Assembly: GCA_035630195.1 (NCBI GenBank)
Contig: DASQLD010000434.1
Location: 1-14,837 of the forward strand
Length of the DNA stretch: 14,837 bases
DNA from: DASQDN01 sp035630195
GTDB taxonomy: Bacteria; Acidobacteriota; Terriglobia; Bryobacterales; Bryobacteraceae
Direction: 5' to 3'
Every line of letters starts with the position of its first letter. The first letter of the stretch is position 1. The notes beneath the pieces are model-generated. The model saw only the letters and a list, made by a program, of their open reading frames with translations, searched no databases and was not told where the DNA came from. Below, one piece after another: positions 1-7,739 of the stretch. The translations under genes and the position numbers were made by a program.

Positions 1-1
1 A

Positions 2-355
2 GGGACATTCGAACGTTGGTTCAATGGCTGTGTGGCCCCAATCACGGGCAATGCTACTTGCTCGGACCCTGCCTGGCGCCTTCGCAATACCGGGAACACA
101 CTCCGGACAACGCCGTTCCGGGCGGGTTGGATACGAAATCCTACGCGGCCGCTATGGGACATGTCGCTGAACAAGAAAATCTATTTCACCGAGCGTTTGG
201 ATTTTCAGTTCCGCTTTGAAGCTTTCAACGTTTTCAATTCTCCTGTCCGATCGGGGCCCATCACCGATCCTAGTCGCGCCGATTTCGGCACGATCCCGCT
301 TGGGCAGAGCAACATCCCGCGCCAGGTTCAGCTTGGCTTCAAATTCAATTTTTAG
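2..355 (+). CDS. TonB-dependent receptor, Oar-like, C-terminal fragment
   Basis: This is the last ~117 residues of a large outer-membrane beta-barrel receptor whose 5' part lies outside the window; the frame is open from the first bases. The visible part has the closing strands typical of Oar-like, carboxypeptidase-regulatory-domain TonB receptors of Acidobacteriota. There is a WDMSLNKKIYF strand, then a FRFEAFNVFNSP motif, an FGTI turn, a QSNIPRQVQLGFKFNF ending, and a terminal Phe as expected for Bam-dependent barrel insertion. The family imports large substrates, often glycans or siderophores, across the outer membrane using TonB energy. The substrate cannot be read from this piece. A hairpin follows the stop, so the gene probably ends its own transcript and is not co-transcribed with recQ. 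The family call is firm; the specificity is unknown. Confidence 0.88.
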   Translation, partial: GTFERWFNGCVAPITGNATCSDPAWRLRNTGNTLRTTPFRAGWIRNPTRPLWDMSLNKKIYFTERLDFQFRFEAFNVFNSPVRSGPITDPSRADFGTIPLGQSNIPRQVQLGFKFNF

Positions 356-374
356 GGATACCTAGAACGCCGTG

Positions 375-419
375 AGGCGCCCTTCGGATAATCTGAAGAT
401 CACAAGCCGAAGGGCGTCT
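375..419 (+). terminator. Putative intrinsic terminator after the TonB receptor gene
   Basis: A 13-pair inverted repeat has arms at 375-387 and 407-419, with one G-T pair and a 19-nt loop. It lies 20 nt after the receptor stop and 20 nt before the recQ start. The trailing T tract is weak (CTTAGAT), so termination may be inefficient or factor-assisted. Confidence 0.55.
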
Positions 420-439
420 TAGATAAGCACAAGAAAGTC

Positions 440-1951
440 ATGTCACCCCGCAAGAAGCTTACTGATATCGAACGGTCTGCGCGCGAGCAGCTTGGATTTT
501 CAACATTACGGCCCGGGCAGGTTGAAGCGGTCAGATCTGTACTCGATCGACGGGACACTTTGGTCATTCAGCCTACGGGATCAGGCAAGTCGGCCATCTA
601 CCAAGTGGCGGGACTTCTGATGGAGGGCGCGACGATTGTAGTGTCACCGCTGATCGCTTTGCAGAAAGATCAGGTCGATGCGATTACGGCACAACCGCAC
701 ACTGCGACCGCTGCGTTCATAAACTCGTCGATGTCGGCCGCCGACACCCGACAGACACTTGCCGCTTTGTCCTCTGGCGAACTGGAGTTCCTATTTCTTT
801 CTCCCGAGCAGTTGGGGAAAAACGAGATTCGGGAAGCCCTGACAGCGGGCGAGCCTTCCTTATTTGTGATCGACGAGGCTCACTGTATTAGTGAGTGGGG
901 GCACGACTTCCGACCTGATTACCTCAATCTTGGCTCCGTCATAGAGCTTCTGGGACATCCGACGGTGCTCGCACTGACGGCGACGGCTGGGCCTGAAGTT
1001 CGAATGGAAATTGTTGACAGGCTCGGAATGCGTGATCCCAAACTAATCGTCAATGGCTTCGACCGTCCGAACATCAGCCTTAGAGTTGATGTCTTTCAGA
1101 CAGAGGACGATAAGCTCGACTCATTGACCCGCCGCGTTCGGTTTGCGGATAAGCCCGGTATCGTGTACGCGGCAACGAGGAAGAACGCAGAATCTATCAT
1201 GGGCATTCTTAACGAAACCGGCGTCGATGCGCTCTTCTATCACGCCGGCCTGAAAGCACGCGAACGAGAAGCTATCCAAGAGCGGTTTATGAGCGGGGGA
1301 GCCGACGTAATCGTTGCAACGAATGCTTTCGGGATGGGCATCGACAAGAGCGATGTGCGCTTTGTCTACCACTTCGATATCAGCGATTCGCTTGATAGCT
1401 ACTATCAGGAGATCGGGCGGGCAGGCCGCGACGGTGAGCCTGCTGAGGCTGTACTCTTCTACCGTCCGGAGAACTTGAACCTGCGAAAATTTCAGGCGGG
1501 CGGTGGAACATTACGTTCCAAGGACATTGAACGAGTGGCGAGCATCATCGAGCGCGATAGCGGATCCATCGAAGCCAAAGACATTGCCAAAGAGACGAAG
1601 CTATCGGCCCGAAAAGTCGTAACGATAATCAGTCGACTGGAAGATGTCGGCGCGTTCGAATCAAACGGGAATGGCAATACTCATGTCGTGCCCGATTGTG
1701 ACATAGTGTCGTTGTCGGCCGAGGCCGCGGCATCGCAAGACCGTTTGAAGGCAGTTCAAAAAAACCGCATCGAAGTAATTCAGCGATACGCGGAGTTGTC
1801 AACTTGCAGGCGGGAGTTTCTGCTTCGCTACTTTGGCGATGCCTTTGACGGCCCCTGCGGCAACTGTGACAATGACCAGCAAAACGCTAATTTGTCAGTA
1901 GCTGATGATTCAGCAGGGACTCGGCGTGAGGTTGCTCCGGTACGCGAGTAG
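440..1951 (+). CDS. recQ: ATP-dependent DNA helicase, RecQ family (short form)
   Basis: This 503-residue superfamily 2 helicase would unwind DNA 3' to 5' during recombination and repair. All helicase motifs are visible: RPGQ near 24-27 (motif 0), the Walker A QPTGSGKS at 44-51 with K50, VVSPLIAL near 67, DEAHCISEWGHDFRPDY at 145-161, LALTATA near 178, and YQEIGRAGRDG at 322-332 (motif VI). A winged-helix-like stretch (about 362-408) comes before the zinc module rather than after it, as in short RecQ proteins of other phyla. The zinc module (CRREFLLRYFGDAF, then CGNCDND) keeps C456, C473 and C476. Where E. coli RecQ has a fourth cysteine, this protein has D479. There is no HRDC domain, so it is about 100 residues shorter than E. 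coli RecQ. The ATG is preceded by a modest AAGAAAG Shine-Dalgarno-like stretch. It is convergent with the oxidase operon, 51 nt away. Confidence 0.93.
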   Translation: MSPRKKLTDIERSAREQLGFSTLRPGQVEAVRSVLDRRDTLVIQPTGSGKSAIYQVAGLLMEGATIVVSPLIALQKDQVDAITAQPHTATAAFINSSMSAADTRQTLAALSSGELEFLFLSPEQLGKNEIREALTAGEPSLFVIDEAHCISEWGHDFRPDYLNLGSVIELLGHPTVLALTATAGPEVRMEIVDRLGMRDPKLIVNGFDRPNISLRVDVFQTEDDKLDSLTRRVRFADKPGIVYAATRKNAESIMGILNETGVDALFYHAGLKAREREAIQERFMSGGADVIVATNAFGMGIDKSDVRFVYHFDISDSLDSYYQEIGRAGRDGEPAEAVLFYRPENLNLRKFQAGGGTLRSKDIERVASIIERDSGSIEAKDIAKETKLSARKVVTIISRLEDVGAFESNGNGNTHVVPDCDIVSLSAEAAASQDRLKAVQKNRIEVIQRYAELSTCRREFLLRYFGDAFDGPCGNCDNDQQNANLSVADDSAGTRREVAPVRE

Positions 1952-2002
1952 CCGGGACCTACTTGGAGATGCCGACCCGCTCCGCGACTGGAGATAGCCG
2001 TC

Positions 2003-2368
2003 TTATCTGAGCGTCAGCAGAAAGCTCGCGATATCGGCCGCGTCGCGTTCGGTGACATTCATTTCCGGCATGGCTGTTTTTTCATCAACTGATTTCGGGT
2101 GCATGACCCATCGCATCAGGCCCTCTGGCGTATTGAGGATTCGTCCGGCCAAGTACGTGCGTAATGCAATCTCGGTCAGAGGCGGACCTACATGTCCGGA
2201 TGCCCCCTTTACGCCGGGGATGACATGACAGGACGGGCAGCCATACTGTTGCATTAACGCCCGGCCTCGATCTGTGTTGCCACTCGATAGCATGTCTCTT
2301 GCAGGATATTTTGGATTGCGGCCGCAGGAGAGCATCAACGCTACTGACAGAATAAAGAGTACCTTCAT
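2003..2368 (-). CDS. Monoheme c-type cytochrome, predicted lipoprotein
   Basis: This is the ninth and last gene of the alcohol dehydrogenase/caa3 operon, 121 residues long. The N-terminus is a short hydrophobic signal ending in an LMLSC lipobox, so C15 would carry lipid and the protein would sit on the periplasmic face of a membrane. Heme is attached at C44-P-S-C47-H48, and M100 in AMPEMNVT is the likely sixth ligand. The pattern GPPLTEIALRTYLAG and the closing ADIASFLLTLR helix fit class I cytochrome c. Its ATG overlaps the ctaG-like stop by 4 nt (ATGA), so translation is probably coupled. By position it could carry electrons to the oxidase, either in parallel with or after the other lipoprotein cytochrome encoded at 7227-7739. 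Its exact partner is not known. Confidence 0.88.
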   Translation of the reverse strand: MKVLFILSVALMLSCGRNPKYPARDMLSSGNTDRGRALMQQYGCPSCHVIPGVKGASGHVGPPLTEIALRTYLAGRILNTPEGLMRWVMHPKSVDEKTAMPEMNVTERDAADIASFLLTLR

Positions 2369-3276
2369 TCGTCCACCTTCGGGATCGCATGAAAGGAATC
2401 GCGGTATGACTGATCCGAGTCACGCACCCAAATCCAAAATAGGATCAGAAAGGCTGCCAGATACACCGCAATGGGCGGCACAATCATGATCAACCCGCCG
2501 AGTTGCTGGTCTTCGAGCGGCGTCAGGCCCCATGCCTGCGTGGTCTCACTGTAGGCCGTATACCAGATGCTTGTCGAGAATGTAAGCAAGACTCCCAGCA
2601 ACCCAGTATGAATCATGGTTGTGAAAATGTAGAAGGCTCCGGCGCCATATTCTTTTCGTCTGCCGTGCCTGCGGATCAAGGCCCACCAAAATAAAAGCGC
2701 GGAAAGAAAGAAGCTCAGGTGTTGCGCGGAATGAATAACATCATTGCTCAGGGTGGCCCCAAACAGTATGGGCGCGTGCCATCCCCAAAGCACAATGAAG
2801 TGCAGCCACCATGCATGGAAGGGATCGGACAAAAAACTCCACAGGCCTCTTATCCAACCTTGCTGGAACCACTTGCCCACTGTTCGACGCTCCCCTTGCG
2901 GCAGAGCCCACAAGTAGGAAATCAAGGGCCGCCCGAGAACTAGTAGCGGAGCTGCTCCGACCATCATCAACTCGTGTTGCGCCATATGCGCTGAGAACAA
3001 AGCCTCGCCCGCGGCATGAAGCGGTGAGATCAGCGCGATTAAGAGCAGAGACCACCCTAGCCAGTAACAGGTCATCTCCCACCGCAGAATGCCCTGCTTC
3101 TGTCGCGCTCCAAGCCCGAACAGCAGCGCGGATAGAACCATAATTGCGATAACGAACGGGTCCGCGGACCATGCATACCAGAGGTCGTGCGGCTGCAAAG
3201 GCTCACCTTCGTGGCCCTGAAGCGCTCGTGCAGAGACCAGTACCACAGGGAAAAGAAATCGCGTGGCGGATTGCAT
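2365..3276 (-). CDS. ctaG: Cytochrome c oxidase assembly protein, caa3_CtaG family
   Basis: This polytopic membrane protein of about 303 residues belongs to the caa3-type CtaG family, which is unrelated to the Cox11 copper chaperone that shares the name. The family is required for assembly of caa3 oxidases in Bacillus. Visible features are a secretion-like N-terminal segment, then HDLWYAWSADPF, about seven hydrophobic helices, the conserved SPLHAAGEALFSAHMAQHELMM region and WGWHAPILF, with several histidines that may handle metal. I place the start at the ATG 1 nt after the upstream stop. A longer frame begins at a TTG at position 3300 and would overlap the upstream gene by 23 nt, but an ATG so close to the stop is more likely. 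The stop overlaps the next cytochrome gene (ATGA). Confidence 0.88.
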   Translation of the reverse strand: MQSATRFLFPVVLVSARALQGHEGEPLQPHDLWYAWSADPFVIAIMVLSALLFGLGARQKQGILRWEMTCYWLGWSLLLIALISPLHAAGEALFSAHMAQHELMMVGAAPLLVLGRPLISYLWALPQGERRTVGKWFQQGWIRGLWSFLSDPFHAWWLHFIVLWGWHAPILFGATLSNDVIHSAQHLSFFLSALLFWWALIRRHGRRKEYGAGAFYIFTTMIHTGLLGVLLTFSTSIWYTAYSETTQAWGLTPLEDQQLGGLIMIVPPIAVYLAAFLILFWIWVRDSDQSYRDSFHAIPKVDE

Positions 3277-3277
3277 A

Positions 3278-3661
3278 TTACGGATTACACGGATCCACAA
3301 AGAAAACCGGAATCCACTGCGCGGCGATCAGGACAATCAAGATGCCACTAAACAACAATCCGAACATACCTAGAAAGCCGTTTCGATGAACGGTATCCGC
3401 CTGGTCAGTGAGCGCAACTTTCCCCGTGGCCGACCATGTGTAGCCGGCGGCGATTAGGCCCAAGCCGGCAATCGCAAGAGCAAAAATGGAAATCGAGTGC
3501 AAAGGCCATGTGGAACGGCTCTGGCAGGCGAAGGGTACCAGCGCATAGTTAAGTTCGAAACTCACGATCCAGGTGACCGGCGCAAGCAAAATCCCGATCC
3601 AGGCGATCAGAAGGTCCTTCTGATCCTGCGCTGATGGATTGTTTTGCTGTCGAGAAGTCAC
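3278..3661 (-). CDS. Small three-helix membrane protein linked to the caa3 oxidase
   Basis: I do not recognise a named family for this 127-residue protein. It has three clear hydrophobic helices (about 17-45, 54-75 and 96-119) and a short polar N-terminus rich in Gln and Asn. Possible functional residues are W31, the segment FELNYALVPFAC with C46, H55, an AAQWIP motif near 113-118 and a closing DPC (C125). C46 and C125 would both lie near helix ends on the outer side and could form a disulfide or bind metal. The start is a GTG that overlaps the subunit III gene as GTGA, and its stop lies 1 nt before the ctaG ATG. This placement suggests a small oxidase subunit (a subunit IV analogue) or an assembly helper. 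That role is inferred from context only. Confidence 0.8.
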   Translation of the reverse strand: MTSRQQNNPSAQDQKDLLIAWIGILLAPVTWIVSFELNYALVPFACQSRSTWPLHSISIFALAIAGLGLIAAGYTWSATGKVALTDQADTVHRNGFLGMFGLLFSGILIVLIAAQWIPVFFVDPCNP

Positions 3662-4275
3662 AGCATCCGTCCTCCCAGATAAACCACAGCAAAGATCACT
3701 ACCCAGCTTATGGCCAGGAAATTCCAGAAAGTACAGACCGTCTGAATATCGGCGCGGTGCTTGCGGTCCAGTTCTCTTGTAGCCGAATAAACAGCAAGCA
3801 CTGCCGTGTCTCCAACCCCGAATCCAAGCTCAATTCCGTGCATAAATAGAAGCGCCCAGGTGATCGATCCATAAGAATGTTCGCTGTAGCCGGTATGCAG
3901 AGTTTGAAACTCAAAAACTCGCAGTGCCACGGTACCGGCCATCAACACCGCTGAGACTGCTAGCATCTTTGTCAGCCACGGTTGACTGGCATTTGGAGCG
4001 TTCTTGTTGACTCGACTCATCGGAAGGCAGATTGCCACTATAAGAATCAGATTGGGCAACCCGAAAGTAAACCACGGGACGCCGGCGTCGTCCGGCGGCC
4101 ATTGGGTATAGCGCATGCGAAAGAAAAAATAGCTTGCGATCAGAAGGGCGAATGAAGTCGACTCCACAACGATCAGCCCCAGGTTGCCCCACCAAAGTGT
4201 GTCAGCCGATCCGAACTTCTCAACCTCCAATCCCGATACGTCAATGGCGGTGCGGACGTTCATGGGCCCACTCAT
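3658..4275 (-). CDS. ctaE: Cytochrome c oxidase subunit III
   Basis: This 205-residue, five-helix protein is of the short bacterial subunit III type. Subunit III contains no metal and stabilises subunit I. Supporting segments are LWWGNLGLIVVESTSFALLIASYFFFR, the helix WFTFGLPNLILIVAICLP, HSYGSITWALLFMHGIELGFG with its conserved His and Glu, and the final FWNFLAISWVVIFAVVYL helix. The FWNFLAISW ending is characteristic of heme-copper oxidase subunit III. The gene starts 4 nt after the subunit I stop and its own stop overlaps the following GTG start, so it is translationally coupled on both sides. Confidence 0.93.
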   Translation of the reverse strand: MSGPMNVRTAIDVSGLEVEKFGSADTLWWGNLGLIVVESTSFALLIASYFFFRMRYTQWPPDDAGVPWFTFGLPNLILIVAICLPMSRVNKNAPNASQPWLTKMLAVSAVLMAGTVALRVFEFQTLHTGYSEHSYGSITWALLFMHGIELGFGVGDTAVLAVYSATRELDRKHRADIQTVCTFWNFLAISWVVIFAVVYLGGRML

Positions 4276-4279
4276 GCGT

Positions 4280-6241
4280 TCAAAAGCCCCCGGCGCCAGA
4301 TCTTTCGGTTTTCGAATTGCGGTAATACCAAGCCACTATAATCGCCCCGATTAGAAGCAGAGAAGGCCACCATGCATACGAGGTATAAACAAGCACCCAT
4401 AGACCACCGGAAACAACAATGGCAAGCACAAAAGGCCAGGGCGACGCTCCTGGAAGATGTTCGCGATGAGAGGGAATGGCGTCCAGCACGCTGGTAATCA
4501 CAACCTCATGCTTGGTCTCATCCAAGCCCGTCAATACCGGCATCGGATCAGTGCGCTTCCACAGTGGATCCCGGCTCTCAACAACCGGCAATCGCTTATA
4601 GTTGTAAACCGGCGGGGGAGACGACGTGGCCCATTCGAGGCCATCGGCGTGCCACGGGTTGTCCAGGGCTAACACAGGTCTCCTTAAAGCCTTGGCTGCA
4701 TTGATTAGAAACAACCAGACACTTGTAAAAAGAATGCCGGCGCCAATCGTGGCGGTCAGACTCAAGTTGTCCCAGCCCATTTGTGGAAGATACGTATAAA
4801 CCCGCCGGGGCATGCCGATGAATCCCAGGATGTGCATCGGAAAGAAGGTCACGTTGAACCCGATCAGGAATAGCCAGAAATTCCATTTGCCAAGCGTCTC
4901 GCCCAACGTGCGACCCGTAATCTTGGGAAACCAGTAATAGATACCGCCGAAAAGCGGAAACACCGCGCCGCCGATCAGGACATAGTGAAAGTGCGCGACA
5001 ACGAAGTACGTGTCATGCACTTGCGTATTGAACGGCACGGAAGCCAGCATCACACCTGTCAGCCCACCCATCACCAGCACCTGTACAAATCCCAGCACCC
5101 AAAGCAACGCTGTCGTGAAGCGTGGTTTGCCCCGCCATAAGGACACTATCCAGCAATAGATTTGCACCGTCGTGGGAATTGAGATCACTAGGCTCGCCGC
5201 CGTGAAGAAGCTTTGGCTAAGCTGAGGCAGTCCGGTTGCAAACATATGATGTACCCAAACGCCAAAGCCTATAAACCCGGTGGACACGATTGAAAGAACT
5301 AGCGGAAGATAACCAAAGATGGAGCGCCCGGTGAAGGTCTGGATGATCGTCGAGACGATCCCCAATGCAGGTATGAAAATCAGGTACACCTCAGGATGTC
5401 CGAAGTACCAGAACAGATGCTGATACAAAATGGCGTCTCCATTCTGCGCGATCTGGAAGAACTTCGTTTGGATCAATCGATCGCTGGCAAGCATGCCGCT
5501 CGCCGTTGCGACCGCCGGCATCGCAAACACCACCACAAACGATTGAATCAGGATAGACCAGACGAATAGCGGCATGCGATTCAAAGACATGCCTGGAGCG
5601 CGCATTTTGAATATAGTCGCAATCAACTGTATGGCCGTTGCCATGGACGAGATCTCAGTTAGCGTAATCATTTGCGCCCAATAGTCAGCGCGCTTTCCCG
5701 GAGAAAAATCCGAGTTGGCCAGCGGTACGTAGCTGAACCAGCCGTTATCGGGGCCGATACCCAGGAAGAAAGCTGTGTACAGCATGATGCCGCCGGCTAA
5801 ATATGTCCAATACGCGAATGCTGCCAGACGTGGAAAAGCGATGCTGCGCGTCCCGATCATCAATGGCACAAGGTAAATGCCGAACCCCTGCATAATCGGG
5901 ACCGCGAACAGGAACATCATGGTTGTACCGTGAGTGGTAAAGATTTGGTTATACAGATCCGCACTCAGCAGGTTGTTCTCGGCGCGCATCAATTGCAAAC
6001 GCATCAGCATGGCCTCAAGGCCACCCAGCAAGAAGAATATGAATGCTGTGACGATCTGCAATATTCCCAACCGCTTGTGGTCTCCGGTCATGAGCCATCC
6101 AACCCATCCCTTCCGCGGTTTCCACACCTCGTGTAACTGTGCATCGTGCTCGCCGAGGCCGGGTGCGCGCAGAGCCTGAGCTTTTACACAATCCAGTTCT
6201 GCGTCGGCAAGCTCTAACTGAGTCTCTTCTCGTTCCGTCAT
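4280..6241 (-). CDS. ctaD: Cytochrome c oxidase subunit I, caa3/A-type, extended C-terminus
   Basis: This is the catalytic subunit of a proton-pumping heme-copper oxidase that reduces O2 to water. At 653 residues it is about 100 longer than a plain subunit I. Expected ligands are present: H104 and H419 for low-spin heme a; H282, H331 and H332 for CuB; H417 for heme a3. The motif G-H282-P-E284-V-Y286 contains the Tyr that cross-links to a CuB His and the Glu of the D-channel, which marks the A1 class. A soluble N-terminal extension of about 45 residues precedes the first helix. After the normal core (to ~515) come a polar linker of about 85 residues and two further helices (~603-640). These may replace a separate subunit IV, as no other such gene is obvious. 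The ATG overlaps the subunit II stop as ATGA. Confidence 0.96.
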   Translation of the reverse strand: MTEREETQLELADAELDCVKAQALRAPGLGEHDAQLHEVWKPRKGWVGWLMTGDHKRLGILQIVTAFIFFLLGGLEAMLMRLQLMRAENNLLSADLYNQIFTTHGTTMMFLFAVPIMQGFGIYLVPLMIGTRSIAFPRLAAFAYWTYLAGGIMLYTAFFLGIGPDNGWFSYVPLANSDFSPGKRADYWAQMITLTEISSMATAIQLIATIFKMRAPGMSLNRMPLFVWSILIQSFVVVFAMPAVATASGMLASDRLIQTKFFQIAQNGDAILYQHLFWYFGHPEVYLIFIPALGIVSTIIQTFTGRSIFGYLPLVLSIVSTGFIGFGVWVHHMFATGLPQLSQSFFTAASLVISIPTTVQIYCWIVSLWRGKPRFTTALLWVLGFVQVLVMGGLTGVMLASVPFNTQVHDTYFVVAHFHYVLIGGAVFPLFGGIYYWFPKITGRTLGETLGKWNFWLFLIGFNVTFFPMHILGFIGMPRRVYTYLPQMGWDNLSLTATIGAGILFTSVWLFLINAAKALRRPVLALDNPWHADGLEWATSSPPPVYNYKRLPVVESRDPLWKRTDPMPVLTGLDETKHEVVITSVLDAIPSHREHLPGASPWPFVLAIVVSGGLWVLVYTSYAWWPSLLLIGAIIVAWYYRNSKTERSGAGGF

Positions 6242-7230
6242 TTCAAGATTTCCAGATAAGAGAGCAGGCTGTCGAGTTGTTCCGGTTCCATGTTCAGCCT
6301 TGGCATGTAGTTTCCGGGTTTCGGCCCTTGAGCATTGACAATCCAGCCGCCCAGATGGCCGCGGGTATTCGGCAGAGTGCCGGCCGCGATTGTTCGGCGG
6401 CCTGCCAGATGTGTAAGATCAGGGCCTGCAGAACCATGTGCCGTAGTTCCACGAACGGCGTGACACATCCCGCATGGGCCCGTCACAAACGTCATCAGCC
6501 CATGCCTTTGCTGGTCGGTAGTAGGTGTAATCGCCGGATGCCGCTGCCAATCTAGCCATTGATAGTACTTATCAGACTTTTCCGCGATAACTTCAAAAGC
6601 CATATGCGCATGCTGCACGCCGCAGAATTCAGCGCATGCTCCTCGCCACACGCCCTCCTTGTCCGCTCGAATCCAGGTCTCATTCGTGCGCCCTGGAATC
6701 AGATCCATCTTCCCGCTAAGATTAGGCGCCCAAAAGCTATGAATCACATCGGTCGAGCTCAATTTCAACTTCACTGGCACTCCAACCGGTACGTGGATCT
6801 CATTGGCGGTATCGGCGATCACGTCACTGCCGTGCAGATAGCGCACCTGCCACCACCATTGTTTGCCGGTGATGTGTATCGTTAAGGCATTCTTGTACGG
6901 GTCGACTGACATTGTTTGTCCAACCAGAACACTGTAGAAGAGCACGCTTGTAAACACGACTCCTGGAATTGCGAGACCCCAGATAAGAACAACGTTTCTA
7001 CTCTTTATGAGATCCGGGCGCTTTCCCCGGCGTCCCTGCCGGAGAGCCCAAAACAGGATGACGAGCGTCACCACATATCCGGCCGTCAGGACCGCGAACA
7101 TATACCACCACAGCTCGGAGATGCGACTCGCCAATGGCCCATGCGGGTTTAACGCCGATTGATTGCCTCCCAAAGCGGACGCCAATGTTAACCTCGGCGT
7201 AAGCAGCAAAGCCGGCGAGATCCATTTCAT
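6238..7230 (-). CDS. ctaC: Cytochrome c oxidase subunit II with fused cytochrome c domain (caa3)
   Basis: This 330-residue subunit receives electrons and passes them to heme a in subunit I. It has an N-terminal signal segment (1-~20), two membrane hairpin helices (~41-63 and ~80-103), and a periplasmic cupredoxin domain with a complete binuclear CuA site: H164, then C199, E201, C203, H207 and M210 in CAEFCGVQHAHM. A class I cytochrome c domain is fused at the C-terminus (~240-330), with C253-G-M-C256-H257 and likely axial M309 in GNYMPRL. The fused heme makes this a caa3-type oxidase. No Cys lies at the end of the signal segment, so subunit II itself is probably not lipidated. Its ATG overlaps the preceding cytochrome gene and its stop overlaps ctaD, both as ATGA. 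Confidence 0.95.
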   Translation of the reverse strand: MKWISPALLLTPRLTLASALGGNQSALNPHGPLASRISELWWYMFAVLTAGYVVTLVILFWALRQGRRGKRPDLIKSRNVVLIWGLAIPGVVFTSVLFYSVLVGQTMSVDPYKNALTIHITGKQWWWQVRYLHGSDVIADTANEIHVPVGVPVKLKLSSTDVIHSFWAPNLSGKMDLIPGRTNETWIRADKEGVWRGACAEFCGVQHAHMAFEVIAEKSDKYYQWLDWQRHPAITPTTDQQRHGLMTFVTGPCGMCHAVRGTTAHGSAGPDLTHLAGRRTIAAGTLPNTRGHLGGWIVNAQGPKPGNYMPRLNMEPEQLDSLLSYLEILK

Positions 7231-7739
7231 TGTTGCTTCTGCTGCGGGGCAGCAGCCTCATGGCTCAACGATCTTACGTACGTGACCAACTGCCACACCT
7301 GATAATCCGGAATCTTGCCCCCAAACGCCGGCATCCCGTTCTTTCGTCCTTTGATCAGCGTTTCATAAATATCGCCAGGGCTGTTGCCGTATATCCATTT
7401 CGCATCAATCAGTGGAGGTCCAATCGCGCCTCCGCCTCCTGAGCTATGGCATCCAGCGCAGTTGTACCAGGAGAAAAGCCGCTTTCCATTGTTCATCGCA
7501 TCGTAGTTCCCCTCGAATGGATTTCGCGACCGGTCTTTTAAAGGAGGAACCATCTTTTCGCCTGCGCCAAGACCGCCTGGCTGAAGTGGAATATCTTTCT
7601 CCTGCGTCGTGGTCGTAGCGGCGGAGGCAGATACCTCGGCTATACGTTTCTCCCGGTTGCAAGAAACAAGCAGAATGCAGACCGGAAGAATGCAAGCAAC
7701 CACCCGCTCACGAAAAAACACGGTCCGGATGCCGATCAT
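7227..7739 (-). CDS. Monoheme cytochrome c lipoprotein, likely acceptor for the PQQ dehydrogenase
   Basis: This 170-residue protein begins with a basic segment, a hydrophobic core and an LLVSC lipobox (C27), so a lipid anchor is predicted. A flexible linker of about 50 residues, rich in Ala, Thr and Gln, leads to a class I cytochrome domain. Heme attaches at C94-A-G-C97-H98, followed by a glycine-rich loop with GPPL, and M136 in NGMPAFGGKIPD is the likely sixth ligand. The VWQLVTYVRSL helix closes the fold. The gene lies between the dehydrogenase/XoxJ pair and the oxidase genes, with 4-nt overlaps on both sides. That is the place held by xoxG (cytochrome cL) in methanol oxidation operons, so it probably takes electrons from PQQ and gives them to the subunit II heme. 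The sequence resembles a general class I cytochrome more than classical cytochrome cL, so xoxG is not assigned. Confidence 0.9.
   Translation of the reverse strand: MIGIRTVFFRERVVACILPVCILLVSCNREKRIAEVSASAATTTTQEKDIPLQPGGLGAGEKMVPPLKDRSRNPFEGNYDAMNNGKRLFSWYNCAGCHSSGGGGAIGPPLIDAKWIYGNSPGDIYETLIKGRKNGMPAFGGKIPDYQVWQLVTYVRSLSHEAAAPQQKQQ

Noticed and set aside
2811..3143. 110-codon + strand frame opposite ctaG
   Set aside because: Antisense of a conserved membrane protein gene; no recognisable features.
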